A stretch of DNA of 64,000 nt from Maratus speciosus (GCA_963932465.1 OZ010786.1:597917038-597981037), one strand, 5' to 3'; counted from the stretch's first letter, positions 23,170 to 35,859 are shown. Made by a program: numbers and translations. The notes: a model not told the origin generated them from the sequence alone.

Positions 23170-24263
23170 ATGCCTCCAAAAGCAAATTTTAACCTTTGTA
23201 TTCAACCATTTGATGGAAATCCTCAAACGGTCGAATTTTTCTTCGACCAGTTATCAGATTTGCAGGAATTATATAATTACTCTGAAAAAGAACTTTTTGC
23301 TCTTTTCAAGTCAAAATTACAGGGTACTGCATTACATTTCTTTCTCGAAACACAATTTCAATTCAAAAATTCTAACCTTCAAACCATTCGAAAAGAATTT
23401 ATTAACTATTTTCTGCCAAGTAAGAAATCTGACACTTGGAAGTCTCCTCAAAATTTAAAATTGGATTCTAATGAGTCAGTTAAAATTTTTTAATATCGTT
23501 TGGCTAAACAGCTTCGACTTGCTTATCCTAAATTAGATCCAGCTGCTCTAGATTCTTTGAAATTTACTCATTTTATTCAAGCTTTACCTAAGCAAATTAA
23601 AAGGAAAATTCTAGAAAAAAACATTTCCACTTTTGAGTTAGCTCTTGAACGAGCACAATTTTCACAAGATATCTATGATTCACCTTCTACTCAAAAATCT
23701 AATCAACATTATGACCAAGTTTATTCTCTGAATAATGAAAATAATGGTGAAAGTCCAAAATTTTCTGATAGTTTTGTTGAACAAGCCCCTATCAGACATA
23801 AAAAGGACAGAGTCTATAGAAATTCGCAAATAGCATTCTCGCCGTCTGAATCTCATAATAAACATTCTCCTAGACATAGAACTGTTGTTAAAAAAAGCGT
23901 GTAACTTACTCTCCCTCACCAGTTAGACATAACGTGACTTCTAGAAATAAAACAAACTTTATTCAGCATAAGCCAGATCAGAAACGATCTTTCTTTCGGC
24001 CAAAGTTTGACAAGTTTTCTCACAAGAAAAACTCTTCAGAGTATTTTCGCAAACAAAATGTTATCCAATGTGCTTTTTGTGGTCGTTTTAACCATCTTAT
24101 GGAGTCATGTTACATGTTTAGAAATCTACTTGACTCTTCTAGGCGAAATGCCAATCACACTCAAGACTCCCATTTTACTTCGAATTCTTCTCAAAGAAAG
24201 AAAAACTTTACTTCTTTTTCTAAAAATAAAAATGATGATAAAAATTATCATTTAAACAAGTAA
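23170..24263 (+). pseudogene. Gag of array unit 2, broken
   Basis: It keeps the start ATG (23170, MPPKANF). A substitution creates TAA at 23491-23493 (unit 1 reads through), and a base is missing from the A run near 23890, shifting the frame before the zinc knuckle segment (CAFCGRFNHLMESC, 23934-24263). Otherwise it is nearly identical to unit 1. It ends in the same TTTAAAC AAG TAA. Confidence 0.85.
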
Positions 24264-24309
24264 GGGAGATTGGTCCAACTGACCATCATCCCTCCCAATC
24301 TTACTCGTT
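24251..24309 (+). promoter_or_regulatory. -1 ribosomal frameshift site, unit 2
   Basis: TTTAAAC lies at 24251-24257, with gag TAA at 24261-24263 and the same 6-nt spacer and downstream GGGAGATTGG stem as unit 1. Conservation despite the broken gag suggests it was functional in the source element. Confidence 0.75.
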
Positions 24310-25414
24310 AGGGTCAGTACACTCCTGTGACAATTCAAGCGAATGTCAGATTGACAAAAATTCTTCTTCAATTACTTCCTTTTCAAACGCTGATACACAG
24401 ACATCACCAATGGTGCAAAAAATGAACAGACCTTGCTGTTCTGAAAATTCTTTGTCATCAAAGTATTCTTCTCAAATTGAGGATTGTGTACAACAACGAC
24501 ACGTAATTTGCAGATCTTTTGACAACACTTATTCACTTCCATGTATAATTATGAATGTTCAACATAATGAGATATCAACTCTCATTGATTCAGGCTCAAC
24601 TCTAAGTTTGTTGGATCATGAATGCTTTAAAAGCATTAAATCCAAAATTCATTATAAATATTTATCTAGAAAGGTTTCTGTATCAACTATAAACTCTAAA
24701 GTTTTCTTTAAAGGATGTATCGAGATTGCATTCAAAATAGACAAATTCTTTTTTCATCATGTCTTTTACCTTACTGATATAAAGAATGTTAATTTTGAAG
24801 CCATACTTGGTTTTGAGTTTATAAACAGGCATTCTATAACCATCTCTCCAACTTTTAAATCTATATTAATTAAAGATAAACATATACCTTTTAACATTCG
24901 AAAAGAGTGTCCTACCAGTTTTTATTTGAATTCTCTGCATAATAATAACAATATAACAGTGCCATATTATGATGAAAACAGTGTGCCTATTTATGAAAAT
25001 TCTATGTCAGTTAACACAAATAATGGTACTTATTTTGATAATATGAATGGAAATTTTGGTGATAATTATTTGCATTTGGTAAATAATTATGAAAACTATC
25101 CTTACAATTACAGTTTTCCAAATAATGGTTTGTTTATAAATAGTGTTGGTAATACTGCTATGAATTATGATAATTCTTTTATGAATGCTAAGCTCAATAT
25201 CAGAAATTTAGAAGGTCATGCTCAAGTTTTTACTCAGTTTCCTAATTATTTTCCCAATCATACAAACTTTGATTATTCTAATGTTATAAATAATATTTCT
25301 GATACCAGTAATACTAAAATTACATCTAATCTAAAAAATGTCATACCTGAAGATGACAATGACATTAGTTATGTTGGTAAAAAGTGCACCAATTTTAAAA
25401 ATGGTAATGAATAA
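24257..25414 (+). CDS. Aspartic protease domain (pro) of array unit 2
   Basis: It is open in the -1 frame from the slippery site, with an internal ATG at 24410. It has the same LIDSGSTLSLLD active site, ILGFEFI and Asn-rich tail, and ends in GKKCTNFKNGNE. This C-terminus, rather than unit 1's, is probably ancestral. Because the unit 2 gag is broken upstream, normal expression as Gag-Pro is not expected. Confidence 0.7.
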   Translation, partial: QVREIGPTDHHPSQSYSLGSVHSCDNSSECQIDKNSSSITSFSNADTQTSPMVQKMNRPCCSENSLSSKYSSQIEDCVQQRHVICRSFDNTYSLPCIIMNVQHNEISTLIDSGSTLSLLDHECFKSIKSKIHYKYLSRKVSVSTINSKVFFKGCIEIAFKIDKFFFHHVFYLTDIKNVNFEAILGFEFINRHSITISPTFKSILIKDKHIPFNIRKECPTSFYLNSLHNNNNITVPYYDENSVPIYENSMSVNTNNGTYFDNMNGNFGDNYLHLVNNYENYPYNYSFPNNGLFINSVGNTAMNYDNSFMNAKLNIRNLEGHAQVFTQFPNYFPNHTNFDYSNVINNISDTSNTKITSNLKNVIPEDDNDISYVGKKCTNFKNGNE

Positions 25415-26195
25415 TGGAAGAGTGGTGAAAGTTCAAAAAATTTCTGATAGTTTTGCTAAACAATAAGGTCCTTGTACATGTACACCTTATATAGTAAAGA
25501 AAATAATTTCACCTGTACTTATTCATATTTAAGATTGCAATAATAATCAAGCATCACCTGTGTTAATTCATACTAACAGAATCTTGAAACTCCAGAAAAG
25601 AAATGAAGCATTGCTTCATCCTTCTGATTCATCTAGAAGTGCAACACATATCAAACGACTGTTGATAGTACATCTTCTTCTCCTGTGAAACGACATATGC
25701 CTACTCATACTACTAATTGTGATTCTCCTCAAATTCACACCACTTCGAAGTGCCAACAAACATCTTCGCATTCACATAGTTCAGTGCATTCTCAAGCATC
25801 TGGTAGTAAAACTTCCACTACAGTTCTAAATAAATCTACTCAAAGTAAAAAAAAATTATGATCTTCGTCCTCGCAGTCATAAACAATATAAAATATAAAT
25901 TAATCTTCAATTTTATTTAGGATGCCTTTACCATTGTAAAAAATCTCATCTATGCTAGCTAGATTGGATTGTCAAATACGAAGACTGACTGTTTATTTTA
26001 TTTTTTACTTCTACCAAAGCTGCAGGCAGCATTTGTGCATTTTTTATATATATTTATTTTCTTTTTAAGTCGCCTTCACCTTGACACTGTGGAATTGTCA
26101 TCCTGAAAAAGTATGTAAATCTTATTTTTGTTTACTATGTTGCTCACTGAAATATTTTCTTCAAAACCTTATTCATCTTTTAGAATTTATATGGA

Positions 26196-26231
<36 letters not shown>

Positions 26232-27697
26232 TGCTGATAACTCAGAATTTTTAATTTCAGTATTTGATTTAAATAATAAGAAAGATTCTTACAAAAATCA
26301 AATCAAGTTTTTATAATTCATTATTTCAGTTGCAAATGAAGTGTCATTGATTGCTTTATTTTGATATGGTATTTATCTTAAAAAGTAAATTGTTATTGAT
26401 ATAAAATAAAATATGAGTACATATGTCATCACTTTCCCAATTGTGACTTTTAGAGTAATTCAAAATGTTACTTTGTTCTTAATTATAATTCATGCATGTT
26501 CTAACAACTAACCTCTTTCTAACATCTAAAAATAATAATAATTAAAGTTATGCATGCTAATATTTCTATTGTTATTATTGGTGTATTATGTAAAGTAGTT
26601 GAAAATACATTAAGCTTTTTTAAGTGTTTAAAAATTCACTAATTAAAAAAAGATATTTGTGTACATGAAAATTTTGTACTTTGGATCCAAAGATTAATTT
26701 AGGTCTTTACAAAAAAAAATGCTTATGTATTTTACATAAAAAAAATGTAGTAACATGTTTATACTTCCAAAGATTATTTTAAGTCTTTACAAACAAAAAT
26801 ACTTATGTATTTTATATACAAAGAATAATCACATATTTATTCTTACAGATGTTTGAATTAAACATAATTCGATAAGCATTTCAGAATATTTAGTATAAAT
26901 ACTTTGTGTGATAATTTGTTTGTAAAACTAATGTTATTAAAGTTATGTGTTACATTTGCTTATGTACCTTTTCTGAGAGCTTAAATATTCTCCCTTTGCA
27001 TTTATTTTCTTTGAAAGTATTATTATTGTGATTGTAGAATAACATGATATTAGTTACTCATCTAAGAAAAGTTGATTTCTTAAAAAGTGCTATATTTATA
27101 TATAAATATTTTTAATGAGGCTGTAAATATTCTCTCTTGACTATTTACTTAGATTTTGAATTTATGTCATGGAAAATTCTCAGATGAGTAATTTATTGAA
27201 GAATTGAAAAAAAATTGAAATGCAGTTCATAGACTGTGACTTGAAATAGAATTGTGATTTAAAGGTACTACTTTAAATTATTGCTATTTTCTTTTTCTTT
27301 AAAAATAGAAAGGTTTTGTTACTAATGTTGTATTATACTGAATGATGCAAAGTCATCATTAATATGCATGTCAATTTGTATCATGTAATATTATTTGTCT
27401 ATGTGTACATTATTACAATTTTTACCCACTCTTTTAATATACACTGATCTTAATTTACAGTGTTGTATTTGCTATTTCACATATTAGTGAATGAACTTTT
27501 AGCAACTTTTTTTGAAAGACTTTGTGTACCTTTTGTCAGAAGAATGTAACCGATTTTTATTTTTATTTTGTTTCTCATTATTTGACGTTATATGCATGTT
27601 GTATATGTGCATAGTTTAGAAAATATTGACTCAATGTCAAAATTATTAAATTTCTCCATCTTACCAATATTTTCTTTTGGGGGGGGGCGGAGTAATA
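25415..27697. other. Noncoding 3' internal region of unit 2
   Basis: It corresponds to 19119-21323 of unit 1. It includes the decayed third frame (to about 25860), a run of about 30 A at 26200-26229 and a G-rich tract at 27679-27690 just before LTR3. No pol. Confidence 0.7.
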
Positions 27698-29081
27698 TGT
27701 TGTGGTTACTTAGAACCACTGCCATATTTTTATTTAATTTCATTTAGAAAATATTTTTATTAATCTTGTATTAATTTAATTTTAATATTCGCATTCCAAA
27801 ATTATTTTAATTCCCCTTTTTTTTCAACCTTCCCCTGTAAGTTTTTCTTTCTGGCATAGCATTTCATTCATTTTAAAATCATAAACGTCGTTTTGAAATC
27901 TGTACTTCCGGTGAAAGAATTATCTGGAAAGTTCCATATCTTTTTATTTGTGAAGTCATATCCTTTTGTAGCTCCACCCCTTAGCCAATAATATTTAAAT
28001 CAGTTTAATTCTTAATTTAAAAATTCGTAACTCTTTATTACTGTTTGGCAGCTTATCTCAGTGAATTCTATCAAATTTCCTTTTTTTAAAGCAGTTTTTT
28101 ATATACTTTAGCATTGCATTTTAAATTGCATTTAAAATTTTGCCGCCAAAGTTAGCTTGTTTCAAGTATTATAGCAACCTCCCCTTTACTCCTCTTTTCG
28201 GAGAGCTCGTGCGCATTCAGTGCAGTTGAGTTGGGACTTCAACGCAGAATGGTTGCCTTTTGCCGTTCTGCGAAGAATTATGTTCGCGCCTGCATGAGTG
28301 TTCTATCAACGAACGCCGAGAATGGGCGGAATTCTCTTCCCCTTCTACAAAAAAATAATAAACGGATTTTCGTATCTACAGTAAGAAATATTAAAAGTGC
28401 AAGAATATTTCTTTATGATTGTGTAATCGGCTGCATAGTTTCGTCTTTTTTTTGTGGCGAGAATCTTTGATCAGTTACTTCTGATTCTTCAGTAAGATGT
28501 GGATAAGAATTTTGTTGACGGCATTATTATTTTTTTTATTCAAATGATGCTTTTATTTCGAGTCGTAGAATTCTGATGATAAAAAAAACATCTAAATGCC
28601 TGTGCCTCCACACTCCCCAAAGGAAAGACATTATTTTATTTTCTTTAGTAAGAACGTAGATTGTATGTGTCCATCATAAAAAAAGTATATCTAAAAGAAT
28701 AAGAGATGTACTCTATGATAATGCGCTATGTTCTGCAAGAAAAATTGCTTCATAAATAAAAAATTTTCAAGGAAGATTTGTCATCTGTTTATTTCCTTTC
28801 TGCAAATGTCTCCATCATTTTCTGTTCTTTCAGGTGAATGCAGGTAATGCTTTTACCTTTTATTTTTTTGTTCTCAATTTCCAAATGTATGATAAGTAAA
28901 TTCAGATTTTTTTTAATTAATGACTGTTATGTCAAAGTGGTCTTTTGTGGCCGCAACAAAATATTATAACACTAGGCGATCGATCCTAAAAAAATGATTT
29001 CTAGATTTTTTTAATTGGAATTTCAATATCCAAAATATCTTTACAATACTATTCTTTCACCTCCTATCTCCAAACACAACA
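27698..29081 (+). repeat. LTR3 of the gag-pro array
   Basis: It is 1,384 bp, TGTTGTGG to CACAACA, followed by the right ATACT. Confidence 0.85.
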
Positions 29082-29086
29082 ATACT
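29082..29086. repeat. Target site duplication ATACT (right)
   Basis: It matches 14962-14966. Confidence 0.85.
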
Positions 29087-29710
29087 GTCATAAATGATAT
29101 ATTTTTATTATTATTATTTGTGTATTTTATTGCATTAGATTTTCTTATTTTACTGTTTAGTACATATATAAATGGATTTAGATCATTCCCTCACATATTA
29201 AAATTTTGAGGGAATGATAAAATACTTCTGAAAGCCATTTTATACAAAAATGATTAGTCTAATGTATATTTTCAGTTACTAAATATCTTTTGAAACACAT
29301 TTCTAATAATATAACAACATAAAAAAGACTTTTCAATAGTTTTTATTAAATTTATAATAGATGAGGGAATGATGCATAATAAAAATACTCACATTGATTT
29401 AGTACTTCAAAGCCATATACTAACTATTCAAGAAGGTTTTTGAGCAAACAACAAGATGGAAACTTCACTTTACTCTTGTACAAACTGTCCTGGACATTTA
29501 TAAAGCATGTGCTGCTTTCTACTAAGTAAATAATGGCAAATTCATAGTTATGTGAGGGAATGACGACAAATGCTAGGAACATCATTAAAAAGTGCCTTAA
29601 TTCATTCATTATATAAGATATAAATATAATTAAATGGCTAAATATTTATTTAAGTATATTTAATGGATCAAGAAAAAAATAATTATAAACATACGTGTTG
29701 CAATGGCAGA
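29087..29710. repeat. AT-rich segment with repeated TGAGGGAATGA
   Basis: The exact 11-mer occurs at 29207, 29362 and 29553, inverted at 29183, and again at 33260 beyond the hAT element. With the hAT removed, all five fall within about 580 bp. No coding signal. It may be a subterminal repeat array of an unidentified element. Confidence 0.5.
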
Positions 29711-29718
29711 GAAAGTAC

Positions 29719-32700
29719 CAGTGGCGTAGCTACGTTTTTTGGCGCCCGGGGCAGGAAAAACTTTGCCCCCCCCCCCCCTCCGATGAAAAATTTTTATTTT
29801 ACTCAAGATGAAAAAAAACATTTTGGCTTGTACCGGGAAGAAAAGGCAGCTTCACTATTCCTTGTTTTTAAGTATTCAGCTAGTTTTACTCAAACACACT
29901 AAATCAAAATGCGTGGAACCCGATTATAGGAGATTTCCAGTTTTCTTCAATACTAAATTTGAATAGGAATATCAAAAATTTAGCAGAACGTTCACGGGTA
30001 TGACTGTTGCTTTAAGCGTATAGGAGTAGCAACAATGAAAATTAAAAAAAAAACACATTTGCTGAAACTCTTAAATTACGCCCGATTATGGAAAACAAAT
30101 CTCCAAATTGAAAACGGCAGCCGCCCTACAATTTCAAATTCCTTTACTCATCCATTTTTAAGATAGAGGGAAACCAAAACATGTTCTTGAATCCTTCTAT
30201 CAAGACCTAGCGATTATGCAAGAAGTAAATTTGTATTTATAATTTTATATATACTATCTGTATTTTTTTGTTTGAAATCTTTAAGAGACAGCTATTTTGA
30301 AACAGGATGGCAGATCAAGATTTCCAACAATTTTGATCGAGATCTTAATAAACCCTTAACATATGCTCAATCATATCCAACTCGGTTTATAAATTTGCGC
30401 AGTCGCATGACAATGATCACATATCTGTAGAGAGATATATATACTTCTATAGATGAAAAGGATAAGAGTTAAAATCCTTTTAAAATTCAAAATTAATATT
30501 AATTTTCAAAAATTTAAATTAAAATCCTTAAATTATTTTTCCTAACTTTAAATCTTATATTCTAAAATCCGTTTTACTCCTTGTAACTTTGTTTCACAGG
30601 ATAACATTTTTTTCCCTCACCATTAAAATCAGAGAAGAGAGTAACTTAACATAGAAAATGCTGCTGTTTGGGCAATCCTCCTTAGTTTGCGGTTAAAGAC
30701 TTGTATGTCACAGAAACTCAGGATTTGTGCGGGTCTTGGCCACATGTCAACCAAGAGCTAATTAACCAATTAAACTAAATGTTCCTCCCAAAATGTATAC
30801 CTTCGGCCTCTGCTGGAAAATATTAAAGACCCAACGTATTAGCGAGAACGCGTGGGAAGAAGATTAGATTTTGCCTATTTGAGATGCCTGCACAATCTAC
30901 GACCATGTAGGTCCCGTAATGGCTCGTGGAACAGCCGATCGAACTCGCGGAGATGATTGTATAAGATGAGGCGAAGAAATAAACGAGTTCGGTCCACAAA
31001 GAGGTTCACAAGTCAAATTCTTTTCACACACTAATCTTCCAGTTATTCCTTACATAGATAGATATAGATATATTTTTCTCTAATACATATGCGCTGAATT
31101 TAAACATATATCAAATATGTTTAACTTTTAAAACAACGAGAACTGCCATTTGTATTGGTCGTTCAAGGAAGACTGAAAAGTCTTACTTTGTTTTCTTTTT
31201 TAAGATTTAAGAACGGAAAATTTAGAGGTAGGTCGCTACACAATTATTTAGCTTTTCTCAATGCTAATTCGATGGAAAAATGGAATTTCCAATATAGAAG
31301 AAATAATGTATTTATTTGTTGTTCTTTCAGCTAAATCCGTTTTGCATTGGTTCACAGAAGCCCTTATTATATACGAAAATATTCATATGGAATAACAACA
31401 CAAAAATCAGCATGAAAACCAATCTATGTGTGTGTGTGTCGGAGATGGCTAGAAATATCTACCGCACGTGCAAGTCTGAAAATTTGGGTGGGGGTAGACC
31501 AAGATTGGTCCTGATGCACGAGACTCAGATTTCTAATATTTTTTTAACAATTAGCTGAGAATATTAATTAAAAACTCATCAAAAACGCGGTTTTTTTTTT
31601 ACAAAATGGCAAAGTCGCTCGCACATCCGCACCTGGTTCCACAGCCGAAATGGAAGAGATTAAGAATTTTCACTAATTGGCAAAAATTAAGAAAACTAAT
31701 TAATATATCGATTTGAAAATTTCAGAGCACATGTAGAAAGATATTTTACACCTGTGTATAAAATGTTTGAAAATTGGTCGGTAATTGTTCTTAATTTTTT
31801 CAAAAAACTGATGGCAGTACAAAAGTTCGGAGAAAGAAGCATACAGGGATCAACATTCATTAAAAACCGAACTAAAAAGAAAACTTTTTCCGGCCGACCC
31901 CTCCATTTAAGTTCCGAAAATCGATGGATGAGAGATTATATGACATGTATACAATCGACTTAATTATTAAACCTGGTCTAATGCTAAAGACATAATTAAA
32001 AAGTATTTTATGAAATTTAATCGAAGATTATTAGTGTGTTCTGTGGCAAGAGTACCGTGATATGAGTTAAGAGTTCATCCACAAGGGTTTCTCCCCCTTA
32101 TATTTAAAACTGTTTTCCAAAATATAAACTTCTTTTATCACCATTATCGAATATTAACGGCGCATTCTTTTCTCGGATTCTATGGCCAGATTTCAAAGAA
32201 AATTGATTAATTCAACTTAGCTTACGATTTTCTTGCAAATTTTAGCTCCAGTTTCCAGTGCGCATTCTTATCTCAGGCTGTATGGACCCAATTTCAACTG
32301 GGTTTTTCTCATTCAACTTGGTTTCCGATTGTCTTAAAATCTTTAGTTCTACCTTCCACCGGCAGGGGCATTTTTATCTGAGGTTTCATGGGTCCGATTT
32401 CTGCGGAATTTATTTCTTTGAACTCATCTTACGATTCTCTTCAGATTTTCTGTACGTACGCAAAACCTGCTATACGGGGACTTAGGCAGCGGGGATCCAT
32501 GCAGGAGATTCATTTTGAAAGAGATAAATTTGAGTGGAGGTTTTTAGTTGTTAGAGATGCGTGCATAGCACGCCCGGTCTACGCTGCCGAAGACAGTGGG
32601 AACCCTTCCTAGAGGTTCATTTTGTGAGATTCTATTTTTTTTTTTTTCATTCGCGGTTCGTTTGGAAAAATCTACTGTTAGGTTAGTTAGAATGCAAATG

Positions 32701-33219
32701 AAAAATGTTCTTTTGATACCAGAAATATAAATCTAAGTCGCCAACAGGTTTTTTGATTTATAAACTGGAGGCTAGACAGTTAAAAACCTCCATCAGCGAT
32801 TGACAGATACGGATATCTCCATTCCCCCCCAACTTCACCTAATTTCTTCAAACATGCACACACAGACACAACCACAAAATGAAAAATCAACTATTCTTAT
32901 TTTTTGTCCAAATATGTAAAATAATTTTGGTTTAAAGCTCCTCTCAATTTGGCGCCTATTTAATCGTTTTGCATCTCAATTCAAGTGCATAATTATCTTA
33001 GGTACCAAGTGTATTGCGCCATCCCTAGAAGCATTTACAAAAACTTTTTCTTTCTTCGTTATTTGGATATAACAAAATATCTCAAACAGAAAAATTAAAA
33101 AATTAAAAATTTTCATTTATTGTCAAAATATGTGAGATAATTTCGGTTTAAACCTCTCTCAATTTGGCGCCCCTTGGCCTCGTCGCCCGGGGCGGCCGCC
33201 CCCCTTAGCTATGCCACTG
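29719..33219. mobile_element. hAT-type element, 3.5 kb, no transposase recognised
   Basis: The left end is CAGTGGCGTAGCTACG and the right end, in complement, CAGTGGCATAGCTAAGG. Flanks GAAAGTAC (29711-29718) and GAAAGCAC (33220-33227) are an 8-bp duplication with one mismatch. Just inside, both ends carry a GGCGCCCGGGGC-like block (GCCCGGGGC at both). The interior has no frame resembling a hAT transposase. It contains degenerate tandem units of about 110 bp (32160-32460) and a repeated GGTTTAAA...CTCTCAATTTGGCGCC segment near 32930 and 33150. Confidence 0.75.
32160..32460. repeat. Degenerate minisatellite inside the hAT element
   Basis: Roughly three units share phrases such as GCATTCTTTTCTCGGATTCT, GCATTCTTATCTCAGGCTG and GCATTTTTATCTGAGG, each followed by TATGG/CATGG...CAACTT or GAACTC and ACGATT. 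No coding function is inferred. Confidence 0.5.
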
Positions 33220-34991
33220 GAAAGCACTTTCTTTCATACATATGTGAATGGGGACATACTGAGGGAATGAAATTTGCTTTTAAAAACACATTTAATTTAT
33301 CATATTTCAATTTCAATAAGCAAATAATTACAGTTTATATGTATAACTGATTAATATTGATAGTTTAAACCATTATTTCTTTTTGTAATTTTAAAAATTT
33401 GACTTCAAGACCCCTGGGACATAAAATTGACACTTTTCAAAGAATGACCCATATATGTTAATTCCCAATTCATATTTTAATTTTTTTATCAGTTAATTAA
33501 TTTATTTATTTTAAAATGCTTTTTACTTTTTATTTTATTTATTTATTTATTTGTTTTTGTACTGCTATTTTTCACCTTTATTTTTTTCATTTACGGCCAT
33601 CAACTATCATTCTGAAAACTTCTGCTTTTGCTTTTCTCTATACAAAAAAGGAGATAAATATGGTTATTTATTTTTAAAATAACCGTCGACTAAACCGATT
33701 CCTTCTGCACAATTTTTCTTTAAATAATTTCTGAATGAACGATGATCAATGTATTTCTTCATATACTTTTTTTATTCATACAGCCATTTGAGGTACTGAA
33801 ACATGAAGCACATAAAGGAAAGGAAATAAATGCATAAAAGAAATACATAAATTATATTTATTTCAATAGAATCAAATAATATCATTCCAAATGTATCACC
33901 GTTTCCTTCATACTATTTCATCGAATTCGGAAATGTATTTCGCAGAGTTTTCTCAAGTAAAATAAATTTGGAATCGTATAAAAAAAAAATGATAATGGGA
34001 TAAAAAAAAAACAGTTTTCTAAAAAATATACAATCTTAAAAATATCTAACAAATAAAATAACTTCAACGTTTTTACGAAAATAAGTCATTTTAGATATTA
34101 AAATGTGAGATATATATTAAGGAAATACATAAAATTCGTTTTTCTCTAATAGCTTCAAATCACCTTATTCTAAATGTGTCACTATTACGTATATTACAAG
34201 GCCATCTAATTCGGAAATGTATTTCACAAAACTTTCTCAAATAAAACAAAATCGGAACCGTATTTTTTTTTTCAATTATTGTAAAAGTTTTCTAAAAGTT
34301 ATTATTTTATAAAAGTTATATTTTATAAATGTCTAACAAGTAAAATAAATTCAATATTTTTAAGGAAATGACTATTCTTAAAAAAAGAAAGAAATAACAT
34401 GCCATTTATCATTCCAAGTACTGATTTTATTGAATGTCGCAATGTTTCTTTATATGCATGTATCAAACAAACATCTTGCTTTTAGATTAAAAAAATTCAT
34501 CATTACTACTACTATTATTATTACTATTATTTTATGATATGAAAACTTATTGTTTGTCTCATAGTTTAACCCCTTAAGGGGACCGGGTAATCTCTATATC
34601 GGCCATGTTAAAATACACCAACTTTATGTACCTTTTTCTCAGAAATGGTGAAAGATAGAGGTCTAGATTTCTTTACAGTAGTTTGAATAACATGCATTAC
34701 GTATTTTAACTGGCCATTTTCTTTCGAAGTAAAACTGAAAATTAATTATTAATTATTTATTGATAGACATTTTTAAATTAGCATTTTTGGTAAGATTTCA
34801 CTGTCTAAAATAAATAATTCTCAACAAATCATTAAATCCCTGTGTTAAAGTATGCACTATAACATAATACAAGTATTTAGAAAAATCTGAGTTCTTAAGT
34901 TTAATAGGAAATTTATATTATTCAATATTAAGTTTAATATTGAAAAAAGGGAACACAAACCTGAAAAATCGAAGTTTTGAGAAAAAGTCAA

Positions 34992-35222
34992 TTAACACGT
35001 TCATGCCGCCGCGGTGGGTCACACTCGACTGTCTCGGAGCTGCCAAGTCTCAGGCTTTTTGGATACCAGTATTTTAATACAGAATATGTTGTTTTATTTA
35101 ATTAGAACAATTGGCCGATTTAAAGGAACAACATTTTCTCTAAAATAATAGTAGTGTGCAAAAAGTCGGAGACTTGACAACTCAGTCGAGTGTGACCCAC
35201 CGCGCCGGCGTGAACGTGTTAA
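34992..35222. repeat. TTAA hairpin, ACACGTTCA family
   Basis: The ends are TTAACACGTTCATGCCGCC and CGCCGGCGTGAACGTGTTAA. Arms of over 60 bp continue through GGTGGGTCACACTCGACTG to the core TACCAGTATTTTAATAC. The sister copy is at 62515-62751. The right TTAA is shared with the next element. Confidence 0.8.
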
Positions 35223-35463
35223 TCCTTTAATGCATAGGGTAGAATGCGTTCCCGAAATTTCATAATTCAGAGAAACGGAATTCATACCAGAAAATATAAA
35301 TGGTAAATTTCGGTTTGTTTAATAACGAAATGGCTGTTATTAAATGGAGTGAAATTTTCTTTTTTATTTTTCTGGTGGAAATACGGAATATGTGAATAAA
35401 AAATCCAATAAATAGGGAACAATTATGGTATCATAAACGATACCATATGCATTTAAGGGTTAA
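35219..35463. repeat. TTAA hairpin abutting its neighbour
   Basis: It starts in the TTAA that ends the previous element and ends GCATTTAAGGGTTAA. The right arm palindrome ATGGTATC-ATAAAC-GATACCAT lies at 35425-35446, 13 bp from the TTAA. It is homologous to 38157-38402 along the arms (GGAATTCATACCAGAAAAT in both), which has a different palindrome. Confidence 0.75.
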
Positions 35464-35473
35464 AGCTGTGAAG

Positions 35474-35859
35474 CAGTGTTGCCAGTGGGCTACCTTTTTA
35501 AAAATTCCGATTACTTGATTGGCACCACTTTTTTGAAATAGTAAAATTCGCCTTATTTAATGGCATATTAATTAACCCCTTCGGGACGGGAGTCTTTTAC
35601 GAAATTTTTAATCTTTCGTCACTGTTTTTTAAAAACAGAAATTTGTGTCTTCTTGAATAGAGTAAATGCGGTGATTAAATAAGGCAAATTTTACAGTAAA
35701 ATTTTACTGGTAATGAAAAACAAGGATTCTGAGCGTTTCATGCGGCACGTATACGTGTCGCTCATACCCAAGGGGTTAAGCCGAAAACAATGGGAATTTT
35801 ACCACTTCAGAAAAGTGGTGCCAATAAAAACATTTGAATTTTTAAAAAGTAGCCCACTG
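35474..35859. repeat. hAT-type MITE with nested TTAA hairpin
   Basis: The left end is CAGTGTTGCCAGTGGGCTAC and the right end GTAGCCCACTG. CTGTGAAG flanks both (35466-35473, 35860-35867), an exact 8-bp duplication. The sister copy at 47791-47981 has a longer right end. The core is GGCACCACTTTT followed by CGCCTTATTTAAT. Confidence 0.75.
35572..35779. repeat. TTAA hairpin inserted in the hAT MITE
   Basis: TTAACCCCTTCGGGACGGGA to CCCAAGGGGTTAA, of the 3388-3613 family. The palindrome GGCACGTATACGTGTC (35744-35759) is 16 bp from the right TTAA. The uninterrupted MITE at 47791 shows the empty site. Confidence 0.8.

Larger units (their letters stand above)
14967..29081 (+). mobile_element. Tandem gag-pro LTR retroelement array (LTR-int-LTR-int-LTR)
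   Basis: Three LTRs of about 1.38-1.40 kb alternate with two internal regions of 4,973 and 4,976 bp. The outer edges are flanked once by ATACT, so the array behaves as a single insertion. It most likely expanded by recombination between LTRs of near-identical copies. LTRs end in the inverted pair TGTTGTG and CACAACA (LTR1 has one substitution, TCTTGTG). A G-rich tract (GGGGAGGCCGGAG at about 21307; a G run at 27679) precedes LTR2 and LTR3 and may serve as polypurine tract. A TGG-starting primer site could lie 12 bp after the LTR (16363), but that is weak. Coding stops after protease: no reverse transcriptase, RNase H or integrase is visible, so mobility would need enzymes supplied in trans. 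Confidence 0.85.
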
